Positions 34,203 through 43,629 of a stretch of DNA of 64,000 bases are shown piece by piece. The stretch is from Eremothecium cymbalariae DBVPG#7215. Its lineage: Eukaryota > Ascomycota > Saccharomycetes > Saccharomycetales > Saccharomycetaceae. The notes below the pieces were generated by a model. It searched no databases, was not told the DNA's origin, and saw only the letters and a program-made list of their open reading frames with translations. The translations under genes and the position numbers were made by a program. The DNA is taken from NCBI RefSeq assembly GCF_000235365.1, contig NC_016454.1, positions 434,001 to 498,000 of the forward strand. Direction: 5' to 3'. Each line of letters starts with the position of its first letter. Position 1 is the first letter of the stretch.

Positions 34203-35603
34203 ATGGTGTGCCAGCATATGGAGCAGGTAATCCAGACGGCAAAGGTAGGCGAGGCGGTTGTGAAAGAATGTATTACTGTGCGTTACCTGATCAGAAACTG
34301 TGATGCTAAAGACCGATATCTTAAAGCAATGAGATGCTCTGAATGTTTTCAGATCAATTGTGGGAATACGTTTATGTGTCTTCAGTGTGGGTTTGTAGGA
34401 TGTTGGAACGAAAACCACTTCTTACATCATAGCAAAAAAGTGGGGCACATATTTGGAGTGAATGCTACTAATGGTCTCTTATTTTGTTTTCGTTGCTGTG
34501 ATTACATTGGCGATAATGAATTGGTTCGAATGGATATCATGCCTAAGTACTGGGATGAGGTTTTGTTACGAAGTTCGATTCCAAGTGTGGATGGCAAAGA
34601 CGGGTTGCTTGGCTTGGTGAACATGGGGTCTACTTGTTTTATGAGTAGTGTAATACAGACGCTAGTGCATATTCCACATGTTTTGCAACATGTGCTGAAG
34701 CAGACCCATCAATCGACGTGTGATATCCAGGACAGTATCGCCTGTGTATCCTGTGCTGTTGACGAAATAGTGGCAAACTTATACGGGTATCCGAAACCTA
34801 ATGCCGTTACTAAGAGCTCAGTCGGGCAATATTCACATATATCAAGTACTTTTTCAAGGCAGCAGAAGGGGTTTATTGATTTATTGACATGCTCTTGGAA
34901 AATAAATAAGAATTTGGCAGGTTACACGCAGCAAGATGCACATGAATTCTGGCAGTTCTTACTGAACCAGTTGCATTCAGACCACGTGAGAGCACACAAA
35001 CCTTCATCAAATAATTCTAATTGTGAATGTATCCTTCATTTGCTTTTTCAGGGCTACTTGGAGTCTAATATCGCTTGCTCTGAATGTCATACGAACAGCA
35101 AAACCACGGTTGATCCGATAATGGATTTATCTCTGGGAATCCAAAATAAATCTACATTACATGAATGTTTAAATTCCTTTCATAAAAGGGAGCCACTGAC
35201 CGATTTTAATTACTGCTGTAAGAAATGCAAATCGACCAAGAATCCAATAAGACAGTTGACGACGGCTAAATTACCGCCTGTGCTAATGCTACAACTAAAG
35301 AGGTTTGAACACTTAATGAACGGTACTAGTGTCAAAATAAATGATTACATATCGTTTCCATTGCATTTGAATATGAAAGACTACTGTAAACCAGTAGATT
35401 GTCTGCATCCCGTCCCTAATATGATGTATAAGTTGTCTGCTATTATTTCACACCACGGTACCGTCCATCAAGGACATTATACGACAATTTGTAGGATAAA
35501 CGGGGATATATGGGCTAAATTCAATGACTCGATGGTCACTGTAATATCTGAAGAAGATATGTTAAAAGAGCAAGCATATTTGCTGTATTACGTTATTTGC
35601 TAA
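34203..35603 (+). CDS. UBP8: Ubp8, ubiquitin protease of the SAGA deubiquitinating module
   Basis: The ATG at 34203 (MVCQHMEQVIQ) gives 466 residues, in line with S. cerevisiae (471). The N-terminal zinc-finger UBP domain shows CSECFQINCGNTFMCLQCGF and the paired CxxC/His residues. The USP catalytic domain has Cys145 in NMGSTCFMSS, the His box HHGTVHQGHY (His425) and a zinc-binding CSECHTNSK...CCKKCKS pair. Ubp8 with Sgf11, Sus1 and Sgf73 removes ubiquitin from histone H2B. A TTG 27 bases upstream is in frame but not needed. It ends 138 bp from the convergent PLP2. Confidence 0.97.
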   Translation: MVCQHMEQVIQTAKVGEAVVKECITVRYLIRNCDAKDRYLKAMRCSECFQINCGNTFMCLQCGFVGCWNENHFLHHSKKVGHIFGVNATNGLLFCFRCCDYIGDNELVRMDIMPKYWDEVLLRSSIPSVDGKDGLLGLVNMGSTCFMSSVIQTLVHIPHVLQHVLKQTHQSTCDIQDSIACVSCAVDEIVANLYGYPKPNAVTKSSVGQYSHISSTFSRQQKGFIDLLTCSWKINKNLAGYTQQDAHEFWQFLLNQLHSDHVRAHKPSSNNSNCECILHLLFQGYLESNIACSECHTNSKTTVDPIMDLSLGIQNKSTLHECLNSFHKREPLTDFNYCCKKCKSTKNPIRQLTTAKLPPVLMLQLKRFEHLMNGTSVKINDYISFPLHLNMKDYCKPVDCLHPVPNMMYKLSAIISHHGTVHQGHYTTICRINGDIWAKFNDSMVTVISEEDMLKEQAYLLYYVIC

Positions 35604-35741
35604 GCGAGCTGAAACGTTTTTCTTTTTCTCTTTTGAGTTTAGTCCTTCCATTTGCATTTTTATTAGCACAAGCAGGAAATTTCACAATATGTTAATCAAT
35701 CTATCAACATATGTATATGTATATATTCATGTATATGTATA

Positions 35742-36599
35742 TCAATCAAAGAAATCATCATTGTCGCCATTAGCATTGCCTAATCCTACACGGAATTTGT
35801 CAGCAACTCCAGACCTAATGGTGCTATTGTTTGTATACCTAAAATGCCGCTCGCCTCTAGCATCTTCATCATCCTCATTCATAAGTAATCTCGAATCCTT
35901 ATTGTCCACAGCGCCAAGGCTCACCATTAGTTTCTCCAGATCACCCAAAGTGGTGCTATTCCCCCCTAGTTCCACTAAAGTAACAATATTTTTGATAACA
36001 TCGCCCTTGTAGTATACCAATAAAGTGGGCGTATTAGCTTCTGGATAATTTTCTATCGCCCTATTGGCAAGAATCTCTACAAACTTTATTTGAGGGAACT
36101 TAGGAGCAACTTGTTGGAACAGTGAAGATAGTAGCCTGCTTTGTAATTTTCCTTCTGACTTTAAATGCACAAAAACATATACTCCCTCAGATTCACTATC
36201 TTCATTGTCAATACTATCTGAGCACGTTCCCTTAGTAATACTAGAATTGCTGCATTCTGTGATTTCCTTGTTATACTCTGGTTTATCGACATGGAAAACC
36301 TCACCGAATTTAGCCTTCACCTGCTGTTGGCGTAATTCTGCCATACGTTTCCTCTTATAATATTCTAAAAATTCTTGATCTTCGTCATCTTCAAGTTCCT
36401 CTAAATCGGATAAGCTCTTATCCTCTAAACGATTCTTATGTTGCTTTTGAATGGCTTCTTCAAGAGCTTCCTCCAGCTGCGCTGAGGGAGATGGTGGCCT
36501 TTCTGGAATTATGCCACGCTGCCTTAAAATATCATTCCATTCAGTATCTTCCCTTTCATCAACTTCAATTTGGAATTTAGGCTCATTAGGAAAGTTCAT
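35742..36599 (-). CDS. PLP2: Plp2, phosducin-like protein, CCT chaperonin cofactor
   Basis: The 285-residue protein (same size as S. cerevisiae) begins MNFPNEPKFQIEVDEREDTE and contains EWNDILRQRGIIPERPPSP, the acidic helix EDKSLSDLEELEDDED and a thioredoxin-like fold (GVYVFVHLKSEGKLQ, RAIENYPEANTPTLLVYYKG). It ends with the typical acidic DNDDFFD. Plp2 binds CCT with actin or tubulin and is essential in S. cerevisiae. It is on the opposite strand to UBP8 and upstream of MRE11's end; YOR281C type interleaved among YMR-type genes. Confidence 0.97.
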   Translation of the reverse strand: MNFPNEPKFQIEVDEREDTEWNDILRQRGIIPERPPSPSAQLEEALEEAIQKQHKNRLEDKSLSDLEELEDDEDQEFLEYYKRKRMAELRQQQVKAKFGEVFHVDKPEYNKEITECSNSSITKGTCSDSIDNEDSESEGVYVFVHLKSEGKLQSRLLSSLFQQVAPKFPQIKFVEILANRAIENYPEANTPTLLVYYKGDVIKNIVTLVELGGNSTTLGDLEKLMVSLGAVDNKDSRLLMNEDDEDARGERHFRYTNNSTIRSGVADKFRVGLGNANGDNDDFFD

Positions 36600-36852
36600 A
36601 CTACCTAGAACAAGAACTCAGTTTGCATATATCAGGAATTGTGATGCCTTCTATTAATCTTGTTTCATCTTTTCTAGTTTTGATTAGATTTGGACATCTC
36701 TTTTTTTAAAACGGAATCATGTGTTTTTCTAATGTGCAGAAGTTGACGAACTCAAAAAGCTACGAAAACGAAGAATTAAAACTGGTAGCAGACTACATGA
36801 TGGGCTAATAATTAGATGAGTAAGATGCAATAATTTTATATTAAACTAATTT

Positions 36853-38916
36853 CTATTTCATTGGGCCCCTTTTCTTATTTAGCAGTGCCTGTAGAACGGC
36901 AGTTTTGGGTGTGTTAGAGGTAGACCTTCTTGTTGGAATATCCTTAGAAGCTGTTCTTTTAGATTTGGTGTTAGCCCCCTTGAAGGTACTCTTGTGACCA
37001 GCAGAGTGTTCAGTGGACACACGAGTAATTGAATTTTCCTCTTGCTGTTCACTTAACATTAGGTTATCATCGCTGTCCTCGTCAATAGACACCGACACTA
37101 TGTCGTCATCAATTTCTTCTTCGTCTAAATCGAGTAGCTCGGGTAAGCGATTACCATGCTGCGTTGACTTAGCACGTTTACTTTTTATATTTTTGGTTGC
37201 TCTCTTAATAGCCGGTTTAGTTGATTCGAAGCCTAATTGTGATTCTGTTGTTTCATCCATGAATGAATTCATCTCAACTTCTGAATTGGCACTGTTACCT
37301 GTGATAGATGCAGGAGGATCGGCAGTGCTTTGGGTGGAAAGCTTGACTTGTTTAACTAGCTTTTTTAAATCTTCCAGATTTTCTGATCGTAGAAAATCTT
37401 TATTAGTAGAGAGGAGCTTAACCTCATGGTTGACCTCATGATCTATGAATTGTTTTAGTGCAGTTTTGTCATCTTTGTCAACAAACTTGCGTACTGCTTC
37501 GTTCATACCAATTTCTGGTAGCAAAGATAAGCTCATGCCACTAAGCAAATCTTTGAATAATGTTTCCACTTGTAGCTCTCCATCGGCGTGACTATATTGG
37601 TTTAGCGCATCCAAATTCAAAGAAACGTTTTTCTTAGATGACACTGATTCATGTTTACCTGGAAGCTTCCGTTTATAAAACTGCACCACGTTATTTGCAT
37701 TAGCAACTCTTCCAACGAATCTGTTACTGAAACGTCTTGGATTCTCAACTTGGTAATCCATTGAGGAATTTTGAGGACTTATGTAATTCACACGCAGTCT
37801 GATAAGGGGGTGTGCTAGCTTTTCGTTCTCTTCACCGCTTATTATCCCAAGGCGCTTAGAACTTAGGTCATTGGCTTTTTCAATCAAACTATTGACCTTA
37901 TTCACCAATTGTTTCACAATTCCCTCTTTGTCATGTGGCTTAAGTCCAGGTATCGCTGCCAATGTAATATCATCCATAAGAAAGGGCCTCACCGTCGCTA
38001 ACGGGATTGGGACTAATTTAGGGGACTGGCCTTGCTTCAGTTCTAGGATAAAAACGAATTTATCCCTAGACTCACCACTACATAATGCCGTAGCAACACT
38101 AGAGCCAGGTTGCAATACATCAAAACCCTTGGCCGAATTGTGCACAAGATGAGGTATGCATTCGTGTTCATGACCCCAGATAACCAAATCTAAAAACTCT
38201 GGAAGAACAGCCTCAGGTAGAAACGCCGTATTGGCATGGCTCGAATGATTTTGATGCACACACATGATGTTGAACCACTTGTCTGTATCACCAGAGGGAA
38301 CATTAAACTTTACATGTCCCTCTTTGAATGTCCTAAATAGCCGTTCGTCTCTGATAGATGCCAAGCCATACAACGCCAGCTGCGTAACACCCTTACGAAA
38401 CAGAAGCGGATTAATATCAATATTATCAGTCTCCTCCACCTTTCCAAAGTGGTTGATCAACCCGGAAACTTGTAATATATCCATAGGCGTCAACAGGCCG
38501 TTTCCTGATGCATCATCATGATTCCCTGCAATAGCAAACATAGGAATAGAAATATTAAAATTAGGATCCTCATAGTTTACGTCACGAAACTCATTGGATT
38601 TGAAAACCTTACAAGGATCACTTAGCAGCTCCAACTCGCACGCCTTATCCCCCATACAAGCAAGTCTAATTGACCTCATTACCTGGTACATCGATTTCTT
38701 CGAAGGCTTATTCACATGAAACAAATCCCCACCCTGCAATATCATATCCACATTTTTACTCTTTGCTAGCATCATAATCTCATGAAAAGTCTTCCACGAA
38801 TCATCCCCCATAATCGGATCTGATTCATTGTAACCAACATGATTGTCTGTGGTTATCAAAATCCTGATAGTATCGCTATCGGGATATTCATCCAACTCCC
38901 CTACCAAAGATCCCAT
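36853..38916 (-). CDS. MRE11: Mre11, nuclease of the MRX double-strand-break repair complex
   Basis: The ATG at 38916 gives 687 residues (S. cerevisiae 692). All phosphoesterase motifs are visible in order: TTDNHVGY, LQGGDLFH, IAGNHDD, CVHQNH and WGHEHE. The capping domain follows, then a basic, Ser-rich C-terminal region with an acidic run (DLDEEEIDDDIVSVSIDEDSD). Mre11 with Rad50 and Xrs2 processes DNA ends, meiotic Spo11 breaks and telomeres in the nucleus. It lies divergent from the YOR283W-type gene with a 312-bp AT-rich spacer in which I saw no special element. Confidence 0.98.
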   Translation of the reverse strand: MGSLVGELDEYPDSDTIRILITTDNHVGYNESDPIMGDDSWKTFHEIMMLAKSKNVDMILQGGDLFHVNKPSKKSMYQVMRSIRLACMGDKACELELLSDPCKVFKSNEFRDVNYEDPNFNISIPMFAIAGNHDDASGNGLLTPMDILQVSGLINHFGKVEETDNIDINPLLFRKGVTQLALYGLASIRDERLFRTFKEGHVKFNVPSGDTDKWFNIMCVHQNHSSHANTAFLPEAVLPEFLDLVIWGHEHECIPHLVHNSAKGFDVLQPGSSVATALCSGESRDKFVFILELKQGQSPKLVPIPLATVRPFLMDDITLAAIPGLKPHDKEGIVKQLVNKVNSLIEKANDLSSKRLGIISGEENEKLAHPLIRLRVNYISPQNSSMDYQVENPRRFSNRFVGRVANANNVVQFYKRKLPGKHESVSSKKNVSLNLDALNQYSHADGELQVETLFKDLLSGMSLSLLPEIGMNEAVRKFVDKDDKTALKQFIDHEVNHEVKLLSTNKDFLRSENLEDLKKLVKQVKLSTQSTADPPASITGNSANSEVEMNSFMDETTESQLGFESTKPAIKRATKNIKSKRAKSTQHGNRLPELLDLDEEEIDDDIVSVSIDEDSDDNLMLSEQQEENSITRVSTEHSAGHKSTFKGANTKSKRTASKDIPTRRSTSNTPKTAVLQALLNKKRGPMK

Positions 38917-39228
38917 CACACGCTCCCAAGTCGTTTGTTATGTATATATGCGACCCCTACCTTCTTGACCAGCCTGATTTGGTCCCGAATTACGCTCAAC
39001 TCCGCAGCTTTCACTATCTCTCCACTGCACCACCGACTAATACTAGCTATAATTGCCTAAATTCAAATGATTTTAGAATATATGAATTTATCTTGTTTCT
39101 TTTTTTCTTAATTCAAGATTATATAAAATCAAAAGGTAAGCAGAGCACAGCGGTGTGGTGGAATAGAAAGTTGGAATATTATAAGTATAGCTAACGAGGG
39201 AATATTAGTTCCAAGCAGTGATTTAAGC

Positions 39229-39921
39229 ATGGGAAAGCCAATTCAATTTTACTGTAACAATGATAAACAGAATGTGTTGCGAATATTTGTGATCAGGCAT
39301 GGACAAACAGCGGAAAATATGAATAAAGTGTTACAAGGACATAAAGACACTTCTTTGAATGAAACTGGATATGAGCAAGCAGACAAATTAGGCAGTTATT
39401 TAGTGAATGAACAAGATATCAAATTTGATAAGGTAATATGCAGCGATTTGAAAAGGTGTCAACAGACGATCAAGCAAATTCTTGGGCATTATGACGAACA
39501 CAATCGGCCGGAGGTTGAGCTGACATACAGATTACGAGAACGGTTTTTGGGGCCAATCGAAGGCATGGTGCTGGAAAATGCTGAAAAATATGCAACTGCC
39601 AATGGCAAGGGCTCCTTTAAGGACTTTGGCGAACAGCTAGATAAATTTGAGACTAGGATTGTGTCCAAAGTGAAGGAGGTGGTTGGTGAGTGTCAGAACA
39701 TGAAAAATATTGCGCTTATTACCCATGGTGGTTCGATTAGGCAACTTCTAAAAAGCTTAAACTATAACGATATCCCGATACACAAAGTAACAGTATTCAA
39801 TACGTCAGTGACAATAATTGACTATATTAAAGACAGTAGCACTTTCGAAGTAAGACGTGTGGGCAACACGCAGCACTTGGGCGACGGGCTATTTATTGTC
39901 AACGACTCTAGATTACGCTAG
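39229..39921 (+). CDS. YOR283W-type broad-specificity phosphatase (phosphoglycerate mutase fold)
   Basis: The 230-residue protein shows the histidine phosphatase signature VIRHGQTAEN with His24, and the second catalytic His166 in ITHGGSIRQ; a conserved Glu-containing segment LRERFLGPIEGM lies between. S. cerevisiae YOR283W (also about 230 residues) is a phosphatase without glycolytic mutase function. It occupies the expected place before RDL1, though HUA2 (YOR284W) is missing between them. A TAAA tetranucleotide repeat follows its stop. Confidence 0.92.
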   Translation: MGKPIQFYCNNDKQNVLRIFVIRHGQTAENMNKVLQGHKDTSLNETGYEQADKLGSYLVNEQDIKFDKVICSDLKRCQQTIKQILGHYDEHNRPEVELTYRLRERFLGPIEGMVLENAEKYATANGKGSFKDFGEQLDKFETRIVSKVKEVVGECQNMKNIALITHGGSIRQLLKSLNYNDIPIHKVTVFNTSVTIIDYIKDSSTFEVRRVGNTQHLGDGLFIVNDSRLR

Positions 39922-40343
39922 AACGAAAACCGATTGTTGTGACATAGAGGAAATAGATAAAATAAATATATAAATAAATAAATAAATAAATAAAGTTTAA
40001 CCTAGTTAACGCTTGTATGTATAGGTAGGTCTGTCGTTATAAAAATTAGCTAGTGAGGCACCCTTTGTAATTCCGACCGAATTTGTTTTATTTCTAAGCA
40101 AATCAACGAACACTTCTTTATGTGGGCACAAACGAAATACGTGCAGACCTCTTTTTTGAGGTTTACAGTCTTGAACGAGGTTTCATGTGCTTCGAATAAA
40201 TAGATATATAAACCCCTGGATTTTCGTGGCTGGACCTCCTGTGTTCTGGTGGGTTTCCGTCGTAGAGCATTAATTAAATAATTAATTAACTAATTTGATA
40301 GTGCAACACCAATACCAAAAAAGCATCGCTGCTGACAAGCAAG
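39922..40343. other. Intergenic region with TAAA repeat before RDL1
   Basis: A 422-bp spacer. A run of TAAA tetranucleotides (about 39,968-39,996) sits just after the YOR283W-type gene, and AATTAATTAA palindromic sequence lies at about 40,270-40,290 upstream of RDL1. HUA2, found here in S. cerevisiae, is absent. Confidence 0.6.
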
Positions 40344-40769
40344 ATGACGACACAAAGTTTATGGGAACGAATTAAAGAGGCTTGGCAGGGGGAAGCCTAT
40401 GTGTTGAACTATGGAATACGTAAGTATCAGTTTCAAGATATCAAGGAACTAGTCTTGAACCCCAGGGTAGACAAGTTACTAGTAGACGTCAGGGAGCCAC
40501 AAGAATACTCCTCTGTTCACATTCCAGGCGCCCGCAACATTCCGTACAGATCGCAGCCTCGTGCTTGGGAATTGGATGAGGCTTCATTCAGAAGACAATA
40601 TGGCTTTAAAAAGCCTCCTCTTCAAGGTGTCGAGTTGATTTTCTACTGTCAGGCCGGGTCAAGAGCACTCGAGGCTGCCGACCGTGCTGAAGCAGCAGGC
40701 TACAGAAACATTGCAACCTACCCCGGCTCAACAAATGATTGGCTAGCCAATGAAGGGTACAAGCTCTAA
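40344..40769 (+). CDS. RDL1: Rdl1, single-domain rhodanese (thiosulfate sulfurtransferase)
   Basis: The 141-residue protein is one rhodanese domain: LLVDVREPQEYSSVHIPGARNIPYRS, the active-site loop FYCQAGSR with Cys102, and YPGSTNDWLANEGYKL at the end. S. cerevisiae Rdl1 (139 residues) transfers sulfur from thiosulfate and is linked to mitochondria. No presequence like that of the next gene is visible. It is the first of a tandem pair with RDL2 480 bp downstream, as YOR285W/YOR286W. The two differ enough that the duplication is old. Confidence 0.94.
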   Translation: MTTQSLWERIKEAWQGEAYVLNYGIRKYQFQDIKELVLNPRVDKLLVDVREPQEYSSVHIPGARNIPYRSQPRAWELDEASFRRQYGFKKPPLQGVELIFYCQAGSRALEAADRAEAAGYRNIATYPGSTNDWLANEGYKL

Positions 40770-41248
40770 TGATAAGCCTGATGTTTGCAAACCGAGGCTA
40801 TACAAGCCAAAGCTAGATGGCTCTCTCCGAAACACAAGATAAGAATAAAACGCACTTAAAAAATGAGTTTTTTCCGTACAACTATGCACTTATTATATCC
40901 TGATGAAGGTGATACTACAAGTTAATCGATCGAAACGTTAAATAGTGGATTCGAAGCAGCTTTTAGTTCTAGATTATGTAGTTCGATATAAGCTGTGGTT
41001 AGTAAGCACCTGCCAAGTATCACAAATAACGATTGAAAAGTTTGGTTTTCCGTTTTTAACTTAAGGATTTTATATCATTTCTTATATTTGATGGAAGTGG
41101 TAATTTATGTGTATATAATAGGCTTAAGGACGCATTGTTGAATTGTATAGGTGTAGGTTTTGCGAGTGTAAAAGCCATTCAGTGTATTAAGGTTTTCATT
41201 GGGTTTGTTTAGATCGTTCTGTGTTGTTTATTCGGAGCGGGTTTAGAT
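40770..41248. other. Intergenic region RDL1/RDL2
   Basis: A 479-bp AT-rich spacer between tandem rhodanese genes. A minus-strand TACTAAC at about 40,998 is followed too closely by AG and has no donor site, so it is read as chance. Nothing else seen. Confidence 0.5.
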
Positions 41249-41656
41249 ATGTTAAGATCGGCATTCTCTCGTCCGCTAATTTCTAGAACAATGGCATCAA
41301 AGGTACCCAAGCAGTATCAGTTTGAGGATATTAAACAATTGGTTCTGAAACCAAATAATTCGAAGGTGTTAGTGGATGTTAGAGAGGTAGGTGAGTTGCA
41401 GGAATACCGGTTGCCAAATTCGATTAATTTGCCGTTGAAGACATATCCTGGGGCTTTGTCTTTAGCCCCTGATGAGTTCAAGGAAGTTTTTGGTATTGAG
41501 AAGCCATCGATGGACAAAGAGTTGATATTTTTCTGTGCAGCTGGGGTAAGAGCGCAGGCAGCGCAAGAGTTGGCTAACTCGTATGGGTATGTGAATACTG
41601 CAGTTTGGCCGGGGTCGATTAAGGAGTGGTTATCCAAGGGAGGCGACAAATTGTAG
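41249..41656 (+). CDS. RDL2: Rdl2, mitochondrial rhodanese
   Basis: The 135-residue protein starts MLRSAFSRPLISRTMASKVP, which has the Arg/Ser-rich, acid-free make-up of a mitochondrial presequence. The rhodanese domain follows (YQFEDIKQLVLKPNNSKVLVDVREVGELQEYRLPN) with Cys96 in FFCAAGVR and the end VWPGSIKEWLSKGGDKL. S. cerevisiae Rdl2 (149 residues) is mitochondrial. If translation began at the second ATG (41291) the presequence would be lost, allowing a cytosolic form; this is speculation. Confidence 0.94.
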   Translation: MLRSAFSRPLISRTMASKVPKQYQFEDIKQLVLKPNNSKVLVDVREVGELQEYRLPNSINLPLKTYPGALSLAPDEFKEVFGIEKPSMDKELIFFCAAGVRAQAAQELANSYGYVNTAVWPGSIKEWLSKGGDKL

Positions 41657-41747
41657 GTTGTAACAGTTGGCACAGCAGCAGACAGTTTCTTATTTTATTT
41701 TATTTTATTGTGATTAATTACGTATGTACATAGGTCAAACTTATTAT

Positions 41748-42677
41748 TTAGCCTTTATGGAATTCGAAGTTTTTAAACTCCTTACCACGTATTTTCTTTC
41801 TTTTCCTCTCCATTACCTTCTCTCTTTGCTTTGACTTCATGTGATCGAACTTCCATTTTTGAATGATCTTACGTTTTTCGGACTTCTTGAGATGGAATTT
41901 CGATTTGTTGCTTTGGTTTATTTGCTGTTCATATTCTTTGATTATTTTGGCTTCCAAATCTCTGTTTTGAATGGATTGAAGCTTTGATGTTAGACTAGTT
42001 AGTCTAGCTTGAATGTTTTCCCTTTCATGGTCTGATACCTTGGACATTAGTTTACGATCAGCTAGCATAGACCTCAAATCGGATATCTCCTTTTCCCTAT
42101 ATTCATCCAAAAATCTATATCTATCGCGAACCTTATTGAAGTTCTCCTCTTTACCCATGGAGCGGTCAAATCGAATGTCTTCATATAATTGACTTCCTCC
42201 TGCTTGCTTTGGATTTTCCAGGCCTTCGATTTGTCTTATTCTACTGACTGGTTTCTTTGCAGAGTGTTCTTTGGGTGCATGCTTCCCTATCTTCTTCTTC
42301 TTCTGCTTCTTCTTGCTACCAGGATGAATAGTATCTTCTGATTCAAAGAATCCTGCTTCTGCATCTGAAGAGCTTATTTCATCGTCAAAAGAATGATCGG
42401 TTTCTTCTGGTGCAACTGGCTCCATGGATTCCTGAACACTCTTAGATACCTCACGCTTCTTCAGGAGCTTCCTTTTAGAAGAGCTACTATTATCCTCCTC
42501 ATTATGTAGCATATCTGCTGCTTGTTTTAGTGAGCCAAAAGTAAGGGAGCTAAATTCATCACTCTCGCTGTTCTGATCATCCCTCTCATGTTGCTTCCTC
42601 AGCACATGCGAAAGCTCATCATCGTCAGACTCATCAGATGCTAATCCTGGTTGTATGTTCTTGAAGTAATGAGACAT
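41748..42677 (-). CDS. RRP36: Rrp36, SSU processome factor for 18S rRNA maturation
   Basis: The 309-residue protein has an acidic N-terminal half (LASDESDDDEL, DDEISSSDAEAGFFESED), a Lys-rich patch (KKKQKKKKIGKH), then the family block PVSRIRQIEGLENPK, DIRFDRSMGKEENFNKVRDRYRFLDEYR and a basic coiled-coil end (SEKRKIIQKWKFDHMKSKQREKVMERKRKKIRG). Rrp36 acts in early pre-rRNA cleavages in the nucleolus. Its upstream region carries GATGAG and GAAAATTTTC elements of the ribosome-biogenesis regulon. It is located between RDL2 and MPD1 as YOR287C. Confidence 0.95.
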   Translation of the reverse strand: MSHYFKNIQPGLASDESDDDELSHVLRKQHERDDQNSESDEFSSLTFGSLKQAADMLHNEEDNSSSSKRKLLKKREVSKSVQESMEPVAPEETDHSFDDEISSSDAEAGFFESEDTIHPGSKKKQKKKKIGKHAPKEHSAKKPVSRIRQIEGLENPKQAGGSQLYEDIRFDRSMGKEENFNKVRDRYRFLDEYREKEISDLRSMLADRKLMSKVSDHERENIQARLTSLTSKLQSIQNRDLEAKIIKEYEQQINQSNKSKFHLKKSEKRKIIQKWKFDHMKSKQREKVMERKRKKIRGKEFKNFEFHKG

Positions 42678-43033
42678 ATGCTCTCCGTTAGCTGCTATTC
42701 TGAATGTGATGAGATTGGATGAGATGAGAAAGACCAGGCTTTAAATTTAAAGTTCTTTTTTTGACGTCGAAAATTTTCGGACACTACCAGGCACAACAAT
42801 TACCGTTAGAGGGAGACCTCGAGAAATCAGCAGCGGTGCTATGTAGTTAAAGAGATGGCTTCTCAATGATTTGCTCGAGTAATAAATCCATAGCTCGTAT
42901 ACAGACATTGTAGATATCTCTCTTTGAACAAATGTAGTTCGTCTTTTTTTTGATGTTAGATAAATGTTATCGGTTACATATATATACATAGATGGCGACA
43001 GAGGAATGCAAAAAATACTGGGATAAAACAAAC
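42678..43033. other. Intergenic region RRP36/MRPL44
   Basis: A 356-bp spacer between two minus-strand genes; it holds the RRP36 promoter elements described separately. A minus-strand frame at 42747-43031 is not convincing. Confidence 0.5.
42708..42779 (-). promoter_or_regulatory. PAC- and RRPE-like elements upstream of RRP36
   Basis: Three GATGAG cores (42708, 42718 and 42723) and a palindromic CGAAAATTTTCG (42768-42779) lie 31 to 102 bp upstream of the RRP36 ATG. Paired PAC (GCGATGAG type) and RRPE (TGAAAATTTTTC type) motifs are the hallmark of yeast ribosome-biogenesis promoters, bound by Dot6/Tod6 and Stb3. Confidence 0.65.
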
Positions 43034-43389
43034 CTACCTAGATTCAATACTGTCCTTTAACTGTAGTTTCCTCGAATGACGATCGAAGAAACTGGAAATT
43101 TCCTTGAAACTCATGGAACCTGGATCCACTTCCATTATGGTTTTATCCTTGAAAGTCACTTTAATCAGTGATGGTTTTGTTGAAGAATCAGTCATCAACT
43201 CAGTTGATAACTTAGTAGAACTTGCTCTTTGAATTGGAGGAATTGCAGATAAAAAGAGTCTTGCATTCTTAGCTAGTTACAAGTTAGTATTTTTAACGCT
43301 AGATATACTCATTTAGCGAGAAAACACATACCTTCCTTACTAAACGGGCTAAACCTCACCACAACACTGGTAAAGTACTTTGTAATCAT
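43034..43389 (-). CDS. MRPL44: Mrpl44 (mL53), mitochondrial large-subunit ribosomal protein; spliced
   Basis: Two exons on the minus strand: 43389-43332 and 43272-43034, encoding 98 residues, the S. cerevisiae length. Exon 1 reads [19 protein letters not shown] and the join creates [14 protein letters not shown], which matches the family start. The protein continues [20 protein letters not shown] and ends KDSIESR. It is a component of the mitochondrial 54S subunit. Removing the 59-base intron (43273-43331) is required for an open frame. S. cerevisiae MRPL44 (YMR225C) has an intron at the same place near the start. Confidence 0.95.
43273..43331 (-). other. MRPL44: Intron of MRPL44 (59 bases)
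   Basis: The donor is GTATGT, the branch site TACTAAC lies at 43283-43289 and the acceptor is TAG, only about 11 bases after the branch A. A second AG (AAG) follows five bases further on, but using it would shift the frame. The intron is very short, near the lower limit for this group. Confidence 0.93.
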
Positions 43390-43547
43390 TATCAGAGGTT
43401 TGGGACCAAACTGAACAAGACCGCTATATGTACAGAACTAATCTGGTGGTAAATTCAGAACCAAAGACTTATATAAAACTAGTAACTATCACAGTTTGTA
43501 CTTTTTCACACTTCAGTAAACCGACTTGGTATAAAGAGGGTAACCGC

Positions 43548-43568
43548 TCCCCCCCCCACACACACACA
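43548..43568 (+). repeat. C run followed by CA dinucleotides
   Basis: About nine C residues followed by a CA repeat lie in the spacer between the MRPL44 start and the MPD1 stop. It is simple sequence with no visible role. Confidence 0.8.
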
Positions 43569-43629
43569 AAATACGACTTTGACCTCCAAACATAATCATG
43601 TATTTAACGCCAAAGGCACTTCAAAGTAT

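Noticed and set aside
40990..41005. Minus-strand TACTAAC between RDL1 and RDL2 as a branch site
   Set aside because: The next AG is only five bases away and no GTATGT donor lies upstream.
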